NCBI RefSeq assembly: GCF_963669205.1
Contig: NZ_OY769915.1
Coordinates: 4,376,001-4,440,000 of the forward strand
Direction: 5' to 3'
Source of the DNA: an uncultured Roseibium sp.
GTDB taxonomy: Bacteria; Pseudomonadota; Alphaproteobacteria; Rhizobiales; Stappiaceae
DNA: 64,000 bases
The notes beneath the pieces are model-generated. The model had not been told where the DNA came from and searched no databases. It saw nothing but the letters and a program-made list of their open reading frames with translations. Positions 33,856 to 42,949 of the stretch are shown here, piece by piece (the first letter of the stretch is position 1; each line of letters begins with the position of its first letter). Position numbers and translations under genes: made by a program.

Positions 33856-35529
33856 TCAGGTTTTGACGTTGCTTCCATCACCACATACAGTCATGGCTTT
33901 CCAGCAACCCTTGTTTTTCTGGGTACACTGTTTGCGCGCCTTGGCGACCGCATCATCGATCCCCTCCCCCGAACGTGCCCATCCCCATCCGTTACCGGTG
34001 GAGCGGTAGAGCGCGAAACAAGTTTTGTGCGGTAATGCGACCACAATCTTGCACGAACTGCCGCTGCATTTCGAAAGCGCGCCTTTTTCAGCCTCGGCCT
34101 GACTGCGGTACCCCCAAGCCGCGAAGAAACTTGACCTGCCCTTTTTTGCAATCGCACCGTATCTGAGTGAATTCAAATGCTCTTGCTTTATGCTAGCTTC
34201 CTTCCTGAAGGTCTCCACGATTTGCCTGATCTGGGACGAAAGAGTTCTCTGGTTTTTGGCAAGCCCTTGAAGATTTGTACCTTGACTTCGAAGGAGTTCG
34301 TCAAGGATCGATGCAGGCACAAAACCCATGTTACTTTTGCTGACTGGAACTGACGACACCTTGTACCATTGCTCGTTGACAAGTGTGCCCAGCACAATAA
34401 TGTCCTTGCCAATCTCCGTCTTTCTTATCTCTCTGGCACCAGCAGAAGGCACGTCCCAGACTTGAACCTCATGCTGCATACGGATGAAAACCGGTGCTTC
34501 AAACCGCTGTTCAAGGAATTCACCAGTCAAATATTTTTGTTGTTCTTTCTCGTGTTCTTTGATTTTTTGCTTTGCAATAATTTCAAAGTTACCCGACGGA
34601 TATTGCCGCAGGTACCGCCGGAAGTAATTCACGTCGGTTTTGTCTTTGATTTCATTCCAGAATGCAATTTCAAGGAAGTTCTCGTCCACCCGACTGTCTG
34701 CTTTCGTCTGCGCGGGACTGATAATTATTTCGCGCTTGCAGCTTCCGCTGAGACACGTTTTTCCTCTTGTCTCGTCATAGTATGATGGCTGCTGCTGGTG
34801 ACCGTTGTAACCGAGCGCAATCTCGTAAGTTTGCTCTTGCGCAACTGCGATTGCGTCCTCCAGAAACAGGTCGCTCGACAACAACGGAACGAAGGTACGG
34901 GTGAAAACGCTGAGGCGTTGCTCAGGTGGATCATCTGGCAGACGGTCAAGCGCCTCCTGTCCGGCACCCGCAGAAAAGATCACGAAGGTGCCATGTGGAG
35001 CGCGGATAGGAGACAAACCTCGCGTGAGGCCTGCACTCTTCTTGCCCGGACGGGGGGAGAACGGATTGTTGCGGCACGCGTCTACAATAGCGACCGTTAA
35101 GCTTACACCGGCTGCCTCCAACTCATCCAAAAGACCATCGAACCCGTTGCTTAGGGCAAGCGATGTACGCCTGACTTGACGATCGCTGCCTTGCTTGGGT
35201 GTATCCACCGGCAGCAGGAAGTTGGCGTTGCCGTCGCTCCAGCCATGGCCAGAATAAACGAAAGCAACTTCATCACCGGGATTGATCCGTCCCAAAAGTT
35301 CGTCAAGTGCATCCAAGGTGCCCTCCAAATCAAGATCGAGCATCAGGCTCGACTTGAATCCGAGGTCGGTAAGCGCATTGTGGTAGGCCCGCGCGTCCGC
35401 ATGCGTGTTCTCAAGATCCTCCAGTAAGACATAATTGGCATTGCCAATGATCAAGGCGTGCCGATCGGCTAAGGTAGCAGTGGTCCACAAGCAGCAAAAT
35501 GATAGAAGCAAAGCGTACAAGAAACGCAT
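33856..35529 (-). CDS. Exported caspase-family protein with SH3-like and DUF4189 domains
   Basis: This 557-aa protein has a signal peptide (residues 1-21). The caspase domain (about 22-260) has dyad His95 in YSGHGWSDG and Cys152 in VDACRNNPF. A Cys pair follows in TRGKTCLSGSCK. Then come the shared helical module (AFWNEIKDKTDVNYFRRYLR), an SH3-like segment (about 350-410) and a C-terminal DUF4189 domain (about 462-550, YGAIAKKGRSSFFAAWGYRS with six cysteines in the last half). The C14 family cleaves after Arg/Lys or Asp; the bacterial orthocaspase type usually prefers Arg/Lys. The gene is followed by the TPR-like protein gene. Transcription probably starts near the conserved box at 35663-35683, about 130 bp upstream. 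Confidence 0.88.
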   Translation of the reverse strand: MRFLYALLLSFCCLWTTATLADRHALIIGNANYVLLEDLENTHADARAYHNALTDLGFKSSLMLDLDLEGTLDALDELLGRINPGDEVAFVYSGHGWSDGNANFLLPVDTPKQGSDRQVRRTSLALSNGFDGLLDELEAAGVSLTVAIVDACRNNPFSPRPGKKSAGLTRGLSPIRAPHGTFVIFSAGAGQEALDRLPDDPPEQRLSVFTRTFVPLLSSDLFLEDAIAVAQEQTYEIALGYNGHQQQPSYYDETRGKTCLSGSCKREIIISPAQTKADSRVDENFLEIAFWNEIKDKTDVNYFRRYLRQYPSGNFEIIAKQKIKEHEKEQQKYLTGEFLEQRFEAPVFIRMQHEVQVWDVPSAGAREIRKTEIGKDIIVLGTLVNEQWYKVSSVPVSKSNMGFVPASILDELLRSQGTNLQGLAKNQRTLSSQIRQIVETFRKEASIKQEHLNSLRYGAIAKKGRSSFFAAWGYRSQAEAEKGALSKCSGSSCKIVVALPHKTCFALYRSTGNGWGWARSGEGIDDAVAKARKQCTQKNKGCWKAMTVCGDGSNVKT

Positions 35530-35638
35530 GTCGGTTGCTCACAATCTCAACTGTTCTCTTCTCACATGCTTGCTAAAGTTATAGCCGGAAAATCAAAACG
35601 GCCGACCAGACTTGTCGTTGCAAGCAAGATACTAACGA

Positions 35639-35683
35639 AGGGTAAACTCAGAATTTGCGTATTGTCTAGTCTACTCAAAATGA
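35639..35683 (-). promoter_or_regulatory. Caspase-gene upstream box, copy 1, with accessory element
   Basis: Reading on the minus strand, 35683-35663 is TCATTTTGA, five bases, then CTAGACA. The same box recurs before three other caspase genes. Ten bp further towards the gene, at 35653-35639, lies TTCTGAGTTTACCCT, also present in the same spacing at copy 2. The box ends 134 bp before the caspase start at 35529. Whether it is a promoter element or a regulator site is not known. Confidence 0.7.
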
Positions 35684-35755
35684 GTAAGTGCAATAGAATT
35701 AGTAACTCGTCCTGAGTTTGGGTGTGCACCTGACGGGAGCCTGGTAAACTGCTGG

Positions 35756-36487
35756 TCATCTCGGTTCGATGGGAAAATCGTATCGACGCTTCGAAGCACC
35801 AGACTGATGCGTAAAGTGCCACCACTCGCCAGAATAATTTCGAAACCTGTGTCGTTCCATCGCATCGAGAAGCAATGAACGGTTAACTCGGTGTTTTCGC
35901 GAGAGCGTCTTGTTGTGTGTCTCACTCAATGGGTCGAAACAATCAAAAGTCGTTCCCATGTCAAGGTCTTGGGTTGAACGCCCAGATGACGCGCAAGGAC
36001 CTTCATCGTGCTTTGCAGACTTGTGGAGTTCGTAAATTGTGACATCGACCGCTCTGGCAGTCGAGTGACTTGAGCGGCTGGCGATGTATTTTGGGATAAG
36101 CGCATTCTTGGGAACGTTCGGATGATACTGTTTTCGGGTCCGGGTTCGTTCGGCAGCGCCAACCCAGTCGACAAAAGCCGCCACGGCTCTTTCCGGTCTG
36201 TAGCAGTCAAAAACCTTCAGCCCGAGGCCAATCTCATTGAGCTCCGAATTGACTTTCGACAAATCGGACGCGGCCTTTCGAGTCAGAATACACTCCCCGG
36301 CCAAGTAACCGGGAACCTTCCGGCCAGTGAAGTTTTGGCGCGTTGCGTAGCGCATGTCCTGGATGATGGAAGCATCGATTTCTTTGAGATAAACCAAGCC
36401 ATCGGGCAATTCAGCAGACTGAACCGGGCACGACAGAAGAATAGTGACTGCGAGGCCAAGCGCCTTGATATCAAGGCTCCACCTCAC
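35756..36487 (-). CDS. VanX-like D-alanyl-D-alanine dipeptidase (peptidase M15D), exported
   Basis: This 243-aa protein has a signal peptide (cleavage near VQSAE, about residue 25) and the VanX/DdpX zinc-peptidase fold. His141 and Asp148 in SSHSTARAVDVTI and His224 in EWWHF are the zinc ligands, and Glu221 is the catalytic base. DMGTTFDCF (about 176-184) matches the VanX DMGxxFD segment. It should cut D-Ala-D-Ala or related wall fragments in the periplasm. The GTG start overlaps the stop of the upstream caspase gene by 4 bp (GTGA), so the two are translationally coupled. There is no vancomycin-resistance context; a wall-cutting role linked to the caspases is likely. Confidence 0.85.
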   Translation of the reverse strand: MRWSLDIKALGLAVTILLSCPVQSAELPDGLVYLKEIDASIIQDMRYATRQNFTGRKVPGYLAGECILTRKAASDLSKVNSELNEIGLGLKVFDCYRPERAVAAFVDWVGAAERTRTRKQYHPNVPKNALIPKYIASRSSHSTARAVDVTIYELHKSAKHDEGPCASSGRSTQDLDMGTTFDCFDPLSETHNKTLSRKHRVNRSLLLDAMERHRFRNYSGEWWHFTHQSGASKRRYDFPIEPR

Positions 36488-37944
36488 TTCAAACCTACTT
36501 TCAACTCGCTGATCGCTGTGTCCTTATACTTCCACCCTTCATAAACGGACACTATCTTGAGCTGAATCCACGTCACAGGAGGATAATTACTCAGAAATAT
36601 TTGCTGACTTCTTGGGGTGTCTTTTAGCGTGACCATGAAACGGTCGCCAGTAGACAACGAAATTTCTGCCCTGTGCACCCTGCCATTTTTCGAATAAATG
36701 TCATTATTCTTGTTGTATCCATTCCCGATCAAAAGGTACTCAACTGCCTTGGGCTCCGGAAACTCGATCGAAATCCATTCATTGATACCATGCCCAGATT
36801 CACCTTCTACCCAGGCTGTAAACCGCTTCTGATCGAACAGGTTGGCGGACTTGTACGTATTTCGCCCTTGGCTCGATAAAGTCGAACTCGCGCAAAATGC
36901 CGTGTCTCCGCGCCAGGCACAGTCTTTTTTAGGTGATCGGGGGCTCTCACGGTGGATAGGTTCTGGTGGAGGTGCCTTCGCTTCACGCATCAAACTCTCG
37001 AGACGTTCTTTTACGAAGCCTGCGAATTCGCTCTCGGGGTAGTTATCTAAGAAAGCTTGAAGGGCCTTTGGTGTTCCCTCATTCATGGCACGGATAAAAG
37101 CGTTTCTGTCGGGCTTCGGTTGTTGCGGCAAAGTGACGGCAGAACCCGCTTTACAGTCGCTGGCCAGGCATGTCTTGCCCCGCGTTTCATCATAGTAGGA
37201 CGGTTGCTGCTGATGTCCGTTATAAGTCTTTGCAATCTTGTAGGTTTCTTCTTGAGCGACTGCAATCGCGTCTTCAAGGTAAAGACCGCTCGAAAGCAAC
37301 GGAACAAATGTCCTGGTAAAAACACTCAGGCCCTCTCCAGGCGGATCGTCGGGTAAGCGGTCCAACGCCTCCTCACCCGACCCTGCGGAAAAGATAACAA
37401 AAGTGCCGTGCGGAGCGGTGATCGGCGACAGTCCTCGGCCGAGACTGGCGCTTTTCTTGCCCGGCCGCGGCGTGAATGGATTGTTGCGGCACGCATCCAC
37501 AATCGCGACGGTCAGACTTACACCAGCAGCCTCGAGTTCATCCAGCAAACCATCCTCACCGTTGCTCAAGGCGATTGAGGTCCGCCTCAGTTGCCGGTCG
37601 CTACCTTGCTTGGGAGCATCGACAGGCAAAAGGAAGTTCTCAGCACCATCGCTCCAGCCATGGCCGGAATAGACGAAGGCGACCTCATCGCCGGGAGCAA
37701 CTTCACCCAAGAGTTCATCAAGCGCGTCCAGTGTGCTGTCCAGGTCAAGGTCCAGCTTCAACGTTGCCTTAAACCCAAGGTCAACCAGCGCTTCGCGATA
37801 GGCCCGCGCGTCAGCGTGAGTGTTGGTCAGGTCTTCCAAGGACACGTACTTGGCGTTGCCAATTATCAATGCATGTCTTTCCGCTTGAGCAGCACACGAC
37901 CAAACACAAAAACAAACGAAGAAGAAACTGAAGCAACAATGCAT
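36484..37944 (-). CDS. Exported caspase-family protein with discoidin-like glycan-binding tail
   Basis: This 486-aa protein has a signal peptide (ending AAQAE, about residue 22) and a caspase domain with His95 (YSGHGWSDG) and Cys152 (VDACRNNPF). The Cys pair TCLASDC and the helical module ALQAFLDNYPESEFAGFVKE follow. The C-terminal 140 residues (CAWRGDTAFCASS, then ANLFDQKRFTAWVEG, EWISIEFPEPKAVEYLLIGN) fit the F5/8-type or NADase-type glycan-binding beta-sandwich. GGGGGGCG precedes ATG. It is 132 bp downstream of the SH3-tailed caspase gene and overlaps the VanX-like gene, suggesting one transcript from the box at 39653-39673. Confidence 0.87.
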   Translation of the reverse strand: MHCCFSFFFVCFCVWSCAAQAERHALIIGNAKYVSLEDLTNTHADARAYREALVDLGFKATLKLDLDLDSTLDALDELLGEVAPGDEVAFVYSGHGWSDGAENFLLPVDAPKQGSDRQLRRTSIALSNGEDGLLDELEAAGVSLTVAIVDACRNNPFTPRPGKKSASLGRGLSPITAPHGTFVIFSAGSGEEALDRLPDDPPGEGLSVFTRTFVPLLSSGLYLEDAIAVAQEETYKIAKTYNGHQQQPSYYDETRGKTCLASDCKAGSAVTLPQQPKPDRNAFIRAMNEGTPKALQAFLDNYPESEFAGFVKERLESLMREAKAPPPEPIHRESPRSPKKDCAWRGDTAFCASSTLSSQGRNTYKSANLFDQKRFTAWVEGESGHGINEWISIEFPEPKAVEYLLIGNGYNKNNDIYSKNGRVHRAEISLSTGDRFMVTLKDTPRSQQIFLSNYPPVTWIQLKIVSVYEGWKYKDTAISELKVGLK

Positions 37945-38076
37945 GAAACGCCCCCCGGGTTCCCAAGCTGTTTGAAAATTCGTAGAACTTATTTTTACCG
38001 TCTCAACATCTGTTTGCAGGCTGCTTGACCTTTTGCCTAGAGCTCTAGCTTCACAAATCCAAATTTCATGTTGTAG

Positions 38077-39522
38077 CTACAGTTTGCCGAGACTTGCAAT
38101 GTTGAGCCAACCACCATTGTGGCTTGCATTTCCAGAAATTCTAACCCACTCGCCGCTGGTTTCTACGACCGAAACAATCTCACCGGGTTCAAGCAAGCCA
38201 ACCGGAGAGCTTAGGAAACTGGCATCGCCTCGCAACCTAGCGCCATAGGCGTTTGTAATAACAAATCCAGCGTTTTGCCCGGCTGAATCTGACGGCTTGC
38301 TGGTCGTCAAATTCTGACCTTGCGTATCATCGCCTGCTTCGGGCATTAACCTATCGAGACTTGAAAAGTGAAGCCAACCTTCTTTGTGATTTCCGTTTCG
38401 AGAAATTTTGAACCATTCTCCTGAAGTCTCAACGACAGAAACGACCAAACCTTTAGAAAGCAAGTCAATCGGATCGCTCAACCAGGAGGCCGATCCTCTT
38501 AACTTTGCCCCATATGGGTTTGTGATCGTAAATTCGGTTCTGGTAACTACAGACTGCTCCCCTTCACCCAGCAACCTTGCGAGTTGAGCTTCAGCCGTTG
38601 GTTTGAGGTAACTTTCAGGATATTCAGTAAGGAAAGCCTCCAGGGCTTCTGCTGACCCCGCTTTCGCCGCGGAAAGAAATGCCTTCTGGTCTGCGGGTTG
38701 GGGTTCACTCGCCTGGGCTTCAGATTTGGAATTGCAATTCCCTTTCAGGCAAGTTTTACCCAGAGTTTCATCATAGTAGGATGGCCGTTGCTGATGGCCA
38801 TTATAGTTGAGCGCAACTTCATAAGTTCGCTTCTGTGCAACTGCGATCGCGTCTTCGAGATACAGATCACTCGTCAACAATGGAATGAAATATCGGGAAA
38901 AGACGCTTAGACGCTGATCCGGGGGGTCGTTCGGTAGACGATCCAGCGCCTCTTCACCTGAACCGGCGGAAAAGATGACGAACGTACCATGCGGAGCCGT
39001 GATCGGGGACAAGCCTCGACGGAGTCCAGCGCTTTTCTTGCCTGGCAAAGGAGTGAACGGATTATTTCGGCAGGCATCGACAATTGCTACACTCAAGCTG
39101 ACACCAGCGCTCTTCAGCTCATCCAGCAATCCTGATTGACCATCGCTAAGGACAATCGAGTCTCGCCTCAATTGTCTCACGCTGCCGAGTTTGGGAGCGT
39201 CGACCGGAAGAAGATAATTTGTTCCGCCATCGCTCCAACCGTGACCGGAGAAGACGATAGCGACTTCGTCCCCCGGTTTGATGCGTGCCAACAACGCGTC
39301 CAATTCGTCTAAAAAGGCGTCGTGATCCAAATCAAGTTTCAAGGTTGATGCAAAACCTATCTCAGTCAACGCCCTGTGATAGGCTCTTGCGTCCGAATGC
39401 GTATTTGTCAGATCTTCCAGAGACGCATAATTGGCGTTACCGATCACCAAAGCATGCCGTTCGGCTTTGGCGGAGCTTGTCCATGAAAAACTAAATAGCA
39501 ATATGAAAACGATCAGACGCAT
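38077..39522 (-). CDS. Exported caspase-family protein with two SH3 domains
   Basis: About 481 aa. A signal peptide (MRLIVFILLFSFSWTSSAKA) is followed by a caspase domain with His94 in FSGHGWSDGG and Cys151 in VDACRNNPF. Then come the Cys pair TCLKGNC and the helical module ALEAFLTEYPESYLKPTAEA. Two tandem bacterial SH3 domains end the protein, each with ITN(P/A)YGAxLRGxAS, VVSVVETSGEW and a closing GGW/GW-hxxSL. SH3 domains of this type bind peptidoglycan. ATG at 39522 was chosen over the open frame to 39699, because the similarity and signal peptide begin there and the shared box then lies 131 bp upstream. Confidence 0.88.
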   Translation of the reverse strand: MRLIVFILLFSFSWTSSAKAERHALVIGNANYASLEDLTNTHSDARAYHRALTEIGFASTLKLDLDHDAFLDELDALLARIKPGDEVAIVFSGHGWSDGGTNYLLPVDAPKLGSVRQLRRDSIVLSDGQSGLLDELKSAGVSLSVAIVDACRNNPFTPLPGKKSAGLRRGLSPITAPHGTFVIFSAGSGEEALDRLPNDPPDQRLSVFSRYFIPLLTSDLYLEDAIAVAQKRTYEVALNYNGHQQRPSYYDETLGKTCLKGNCNSKSEAQASEPQPADQKAFLSAAKAGSAEALEAFLTEYPESYLKPTAEAQLARLLGEGEQSVVTRTEFTITNPYGAKLRGSASWLSDPIDLLSKGLVVSVVETSGEWFKISRNGNHKEGWLHFSSLDRLMPEAGDDTQGQNLTTSKPSDSAGQNAGFVITNAYGARLRGDASFLSSPVGLLEPGEIVSVVETSGEWVRISGNASHNGGWLNIASLGKL

Positions 39523-39628
39523 CGTTAGTACACCGGATCTGACAAGCACCTCTGGTTGATTTACTCGCATAATCATGAAAACCGATTGAATATCGCCGAG
39601 TGCACGGTGCAAACACCGTTTCTTTCCG

Positions 39629-39673
39629 AGGGTAAACCCAGAAATAAGACAATGTCTAGCCTCCTCAAAATGA
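39629..39673 (-). promoter_or_regulatory. Caspase-gene upstream box, copy 2, with accessory element
   Basis: On the minus strand, 39673-39653 is TCATTTTGA, five bases, CTAGACA; ten bp on, 39643-39629 is TTCTGGGTTTACCCT. Both parts match copy 1 in sequence and spacing, and the box lies 131 bp before the start at 39522. A small hairpin ACGGTG/CACCGT at 39604-39619 follows in the leader. Confidence 0.7.
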
Positions 39674-39844
39674 GAAACCCTGCAAAAATGTAAATTCAAC
39701 TCCCATTTTTAATTGGTTTGAAACAGACACATCGAACCGCAATATACCTTTTCAGAAGGCGCTACTGCACAGCGAATGATCGCGTTCCGCCTGCGAATAC
39801 AAGTCAGAGGCTCAAAGATTCATAAGCTTATTTGGAGCAACTAG

Positions 39845-40363
39845 ATGTCGATTAACAAACTCTTCTGTCATTCACTTTTCAGTTTTCTGGCTCTCAGTGT
39901 GGCCAATCCAAAAGCAGGACACGCAGATCTTTTGACATCCGCCGCTCCGCTGTTGTCAGAAAGTTCTGTATCAACACAGATTTCGACCGAGGTTCCGTTA
40001 GGTTCTGTTATGGTTACATCCGGCCACAGCGTGCGTCTTGGTCAAAAACTGGAGATCAACGGTTACTCGAAGACTGACAGCTATGCTTCACTTTTGCTGC
40101 GCAATCCGGACGGTTCAATGAACCGCCTAACGCAAAACCAGTTTTTGTCTGCCGGTGTGTGGCAAAAAATAGCGCCGCATCCGGGTCATAGCCTTTACGC
40201 AGTTGAGCCGGTAGGTCGTACAAAGATTTTTTTGGTTCTCTCCACCAGCCCGCTGGTTTTCCGTGGCGACATCCGCGCGTACGCAGACTTTGAACGTACA
40301 CTGCAGCAAATTCCCGATTTCACTTACTCGATCATAACATCTTATGTCGACGTTATTCGTTGA
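39845..40363 (+). CDS. Exported DUF4384-like protein
   Basis: This 172-aa protein has a signal peptide (cleavage near GHADL, about residue 28). Its core, SVMVTSGHSVRLGQKLEING followed by YASLLLRNPDGSMNRL, resembles the DUF4384 fold that is often found beside or fused to bacterial caspases and serine proteases. It is the first gene of the plus-strand cluster, with GGAG before ATG. The spacer to the divergent caspase gene is 322 bp and holds the caspase box but no clear plus-strand promoter. Function is unknown; a ligand- or partner-binding beta domain is likely. Confidence 0.7.
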   Translation: MSINKLFCHSLFSFLALSVANPKAGHADLLTSAAPLLSESSVSTQISTEVPLGSVMVTSGHSVRLGQKLEINGYSKTDSYASLLLRNPDGSMNRLTQNQFLSAGVWQKIAPHPGHSLYAVEPVGRTKIFLVLSTSPLVFRGDIRAYADFERTLQQIPDFTYSIITSYVDVIR

Positions 40364-40393
40364 TCTGCCCGAAGCAATTGAAGAGGAAAAAAC

Positions 40394-41479
40394 ATGACTA
40401 GACGTCCCTGCACATTTTTACTCCCCATCGGTGCTGCGCTGAGCTTGATTTTCGTGCCAGCGCATGCCGATGACACCGTTTTCAGGACGTTGGTACCCGA
40501 ACAAGAGCAGGTGGCATCGATCGAAGTACCGCAGTCCGAGCTCGACATTCAGCTCAAGATCAACAATCCGAAAGGGCTTTATAAGGTTGGAGAAACACTT
40601 GAACTGTCCGTCGCAACGAACAAGGACGCGTACGTCACAGTCGTTTCCGTCAACGAAGACAAGGTTATGACCGTGCTCTATCCCTATGCTGAGGGCACAG
40701 ATAACCTTGTAAAGCCAGGCGAACTCAAGAAGATTGCCGGCAAGGGAACGGGAGTGCTCCTCAGGTTTGCTGAACCTGTCGGCACGGACGTTATAAAGGC
40801 CTTTGCTTCCACTGAAAAAGTACCGCTTCTGGATGCCGACATTTTGGCAACGGCCTCGGGAAGCAAGATCAGGGTCGCAAAGGCAGAGATCAAGACACTT
40901 GTTCCGGAAATCGAAGGCGCAATCAGTGAGACCGCATCATCCGGAAAGGCTGAATGGGCGACGGACAGTGTTAGCGTAACGTCCTACTCCGGCGAACTTC
41001 CCGCTGCCTATTCAGACGCTGGACAAACGATCTCGGTGAGCGAACCTTTCTCCTTCAGCCTCGCTTCAAACAAACTTGTCTACGACCTGGGTGAGCCCAT
41101 AAAGATTACGGCATCGACCGAGAAAGAGTGTCGCTTGGCAATCTATAATATCGGCACATCGGGTGCAGTCCGGCAACTCTTTCCCAACAAAGTGCAAACT
41201 GACGCCACACTGAAGGCGGGACAACCCATGGAGATTTCCGGCGCCGTCACTTTTTCCTCGGTGGGACCGGCGGGAGCCGAAACCGTGCTGGCGCTCTGCT
41301 CTGAAAAAGCCGTGCCGACAATGAACGAAGCAGCGGATCTGATAAACGAACTTTTTCCGAAGGTCGGAGACTGGGATCAGCTTAGTCAGAAAAACCTGAC
41401 GCTGGTCGCAACCCCGGAAGCACAGGAACTCGGCCTTGGCCTGACAGCACGTGCCGCAATGTCCCTTCTGACGCGCTGA
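40394..41479 (+). CDS. Exported protein with two DUF4384-like domains
   Basis: This 361-aa protein has a signal peptide (ending PAHADD, about residue 26) and two copies of a beta-sandwich-like module. The first is YKVGETLELSVATNKDAYVT then VLYPYAEGTDNLV (about 58-105). The second is YDLGEPIKITASTEKECRLA then RQLFPNKVQTDATL (about 230-275). This pattern (G-E/D-x-hydrophobic strand, D-A-Y, then F/YPN) is typical of DUF4384. GAGG precedes ATG, 30 bp after the previous gene. It probably binds a partner protease or surface component; no catalytic residues are seen. Confidence 0.75.
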   Translation: MTRRPCTFLLPIGAALSLIFVPAHADDTVFRTLVPEQEQVASIEVPQSELDIQLKINNPKGLYKVGETLELSVATNKDAYVTVVSVNEDKVMTVLYPYAEGTDNLVKPGELKKIAGKGTGVLLRFAEPVGTDVIKAFASTEKVPLLDADILATASGSKIRVAKAEIKTLVPEIEGAISETASSGKAEWATDSVSVTSYSGELPAAYSDAGQTISVSEPFSFSLASNKLVYDLGEPIKITASTEKECRLAIYNIGTSGAVRQLFPNKVQTDATLKAGQPMEISGAVTFSSVGPAGAETVLALCSEKAVPTMNEAADLINELFPKVGDWDQLSQKNLTLVATPEAQELGLGLTARAAMSLLTR

Positions 41480-41500
41480 GACCCAGACCCACGAAGTTGC

Positions 41501-41538
41501 GGCGCCTGCCTGATGCATGTGTTTGCGATGCAGGCGCC
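41501..41538 (+). other. Inverted repeat between the DUF4384 and serpin genes
   Basis: GGCGCCTGC (41501-41509) and GCAGGCGCC (41530-41538) are a perfect 9-bp inverted repeat with a 20-nt loop in the 87-bp gap. No T-run follows, so it may tune expression of the serpin relative to upstream genes rather than end transcription. Confidence 0.45.
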
Positions 41539-41566
41539 CGGAACCGATGATAAAATGGAGGCTCTA

Positions 41567-42934
41567 GTGACCTCGATTGCAATCAAATTTCTGCTGATAC
41601 TCAGCGTTTCAGGTCTTACCCTGGCAGGAAATTCTGCCGTTTCTGCGAAACAGCTGAAAAATTGCGACGATGTCTCGGCGGCGGCTCTTGGCGAACTGAC
41701 AAAGGACCTCGTTCTTGCTGCTAAGACAAATCAAGACGGCAAAGCGAACTCTGTTGTGTCACCTGCCGGTTTCCTGAACTTGACAAATCTACTCTCTGTT
41801 AATTCTTCGGATGCACTTACCGAGGTTTTGAACAACGCAGAGCATGTCTTGCAAGCAGGCAACTGTATTCAGCCAAGGCTTTCTGAAACAGAAAGCCAGT
41901 CCGGGCCTCAAACAGATTTCAGTCTTGTTGTTCACAATCAGAGTTTCCAACCCACGCCTGAACTTAACAGCGTTATCGGGCCTATCGGCAAAGCCGATGC
42001 CACCTTCACGGGCGAGATACTGGAACTTCCGGCGAGCGGCCTGGCTGACTGGACCAAGTCACTTAATACCAGGCTTTCCGGGCTGCTTGGAGACATGATC
42101 GAGAGCCCGGTTGATGTTGAACCAAGCACGAACTTTCTGCTTGCAAACATTTTGGCTTTCAAGTCGTCCTGGAAATACACGTTTGACCCGACAAAGACGC
42201 ATCCGGCTGAATTTGAGGTCGAGAGTGGCAGCTCGGTCCCGGTTGCAATGATGAAACAGGAGAAGCTGTTTACATTCGTCCAAAAGAAGGACGGTTACAC
42301 ACGCGTGTTGCTCCCCTTCGCAGACAGCGCTTATGTCCTCCAGCTTATTTTGCCGCCTGAAGCAACTGAAACGCAGAAGTGGCTGAACCAGCTGGATCCC
42401 AACTGGCTTGCTCTCAGACAGGACGCAGCGGAACACGATTCCGCGGAAAGAGAACTCATTTGGCCAGGCACTGCTGAAACCGTGGGACTCGAGTTGCCAA
42501 GGTTCGAAGCCGATGGTCGAAACAACCTGCGCATGATGATGATGAAACTCGGTCTCGGCGATCTCTATCGCAATGCCGATTTGTTGACCGGCCTTTTTGA
42601 CCCATCCAGGCCGATCGACGAAATGACGCAAACGGTGGCCTTCAAGGCGGACGAAACTGGTGCTGAAGCAGCCGCCGTGACTGTCGCTACATCCACGCGC
42701 TCGTCACTTGCCGATCCTGAGGTGATCCGTTTCGACAGGCCCTTTTTCTTCACGCTAAATCACCCGGAAAGCGGGAGCATCTTGTTTGCTGGTGCCATAG
42801 GCGAACCTGAACCCTGGAATGGTCCAATGCCGGCACAGCGAGCGGAGAAGGAGCCCGAGCCTGCCGTAAAGGAGGAAAGCGCCGACCAGGGATTTTGGCA
42901 AAACCTGAAACAGATGATTGCAGGCCTTTTTTAA
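41567..42934 (+). CDS. Serpin (serine protease inhibitor, I4 family), exported
   Basis: This 455-aa protein starts at GTG 41567, set by GGAGG 6 bp upstream, with a signal peptide ending near VSAK. Serpin landmarks are FLLANILAFKSSWKYTF (s3A region), VPVAMMKQEKLF, GYTRVLLPFADSAYVLQLIL, then LELPRFEADGRNNLRMMMMK and the hinge DETGAEAAAVT (362-372). The reactive loop continues VATSTRSSLADPEV (373-386), followed by RFDRPFFFTL and ILFAGAIGEP. The alanine-rich hinge is the type needed for loop insertion, so it should be inhibitory. Arg378 sits at or one residue from the expected scissile position, fitting a trypsin-like or Arg-cleaving orthocaspase target. A Lys/Glu-rich tail follows. It is encoded three genes before a trypsin-like protease. 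Confidence 0.88.
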   Translation: MTSIAIKFLLILSVSGLTLAGNSAVSAKQLKNCDDVSAAALGELTKDLVLAAKTNQDGKANSVVSPAGFLNLTNLLSVNSSDALTEVLNNAEHVLQAGNCIQPRLSETESQSGPQTDFSLVVHNQSFQPTPELNSVIGPIGKADATFTGEILELPASGLADWTKSLNTRLSGLLGDMIESPVDVEPSTNFLLANILAFKSSWKYTFDPTKTHPAEFEVESGSSVPVAMMKQEKLFTFVQKKDGYTRVLLPFADSAYVLQLILPPEATETQKWLNQLDPNWLALRQDAAEHDSAERELIWPGTAETVGLELPRFEADGRNNLRMMMMKLGLGDLYRNADLLTGLFDPSRPIDEMTQTVAFKADETGAEAAAVTVATSTRSSLADPEVIRFDRPFFFTLNHPESGSILFAGAIGEPEPWNGPMPAQRAEKEPEPAVKEESADQGFWQNLKQMIAGLF

Positions 42935-42949
42935 TCGAGGAAACAAAAA

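Noticed and set aside
35756..36487. Glycopeptide-resistance operon because of the VanX-like gene
   Set aside because: No VanH, VanA or VanRS genes are nearby. The organism appears Gram-negative and the gene is coupled to a caspase gene instead.
39720..39760. Possible fifth caspase box before the plus-strand cluster (TTTGAAACAGACACA)
   Set aside because: The spacing between the two half-motifs is too short and the CTAGACA part is not matched.
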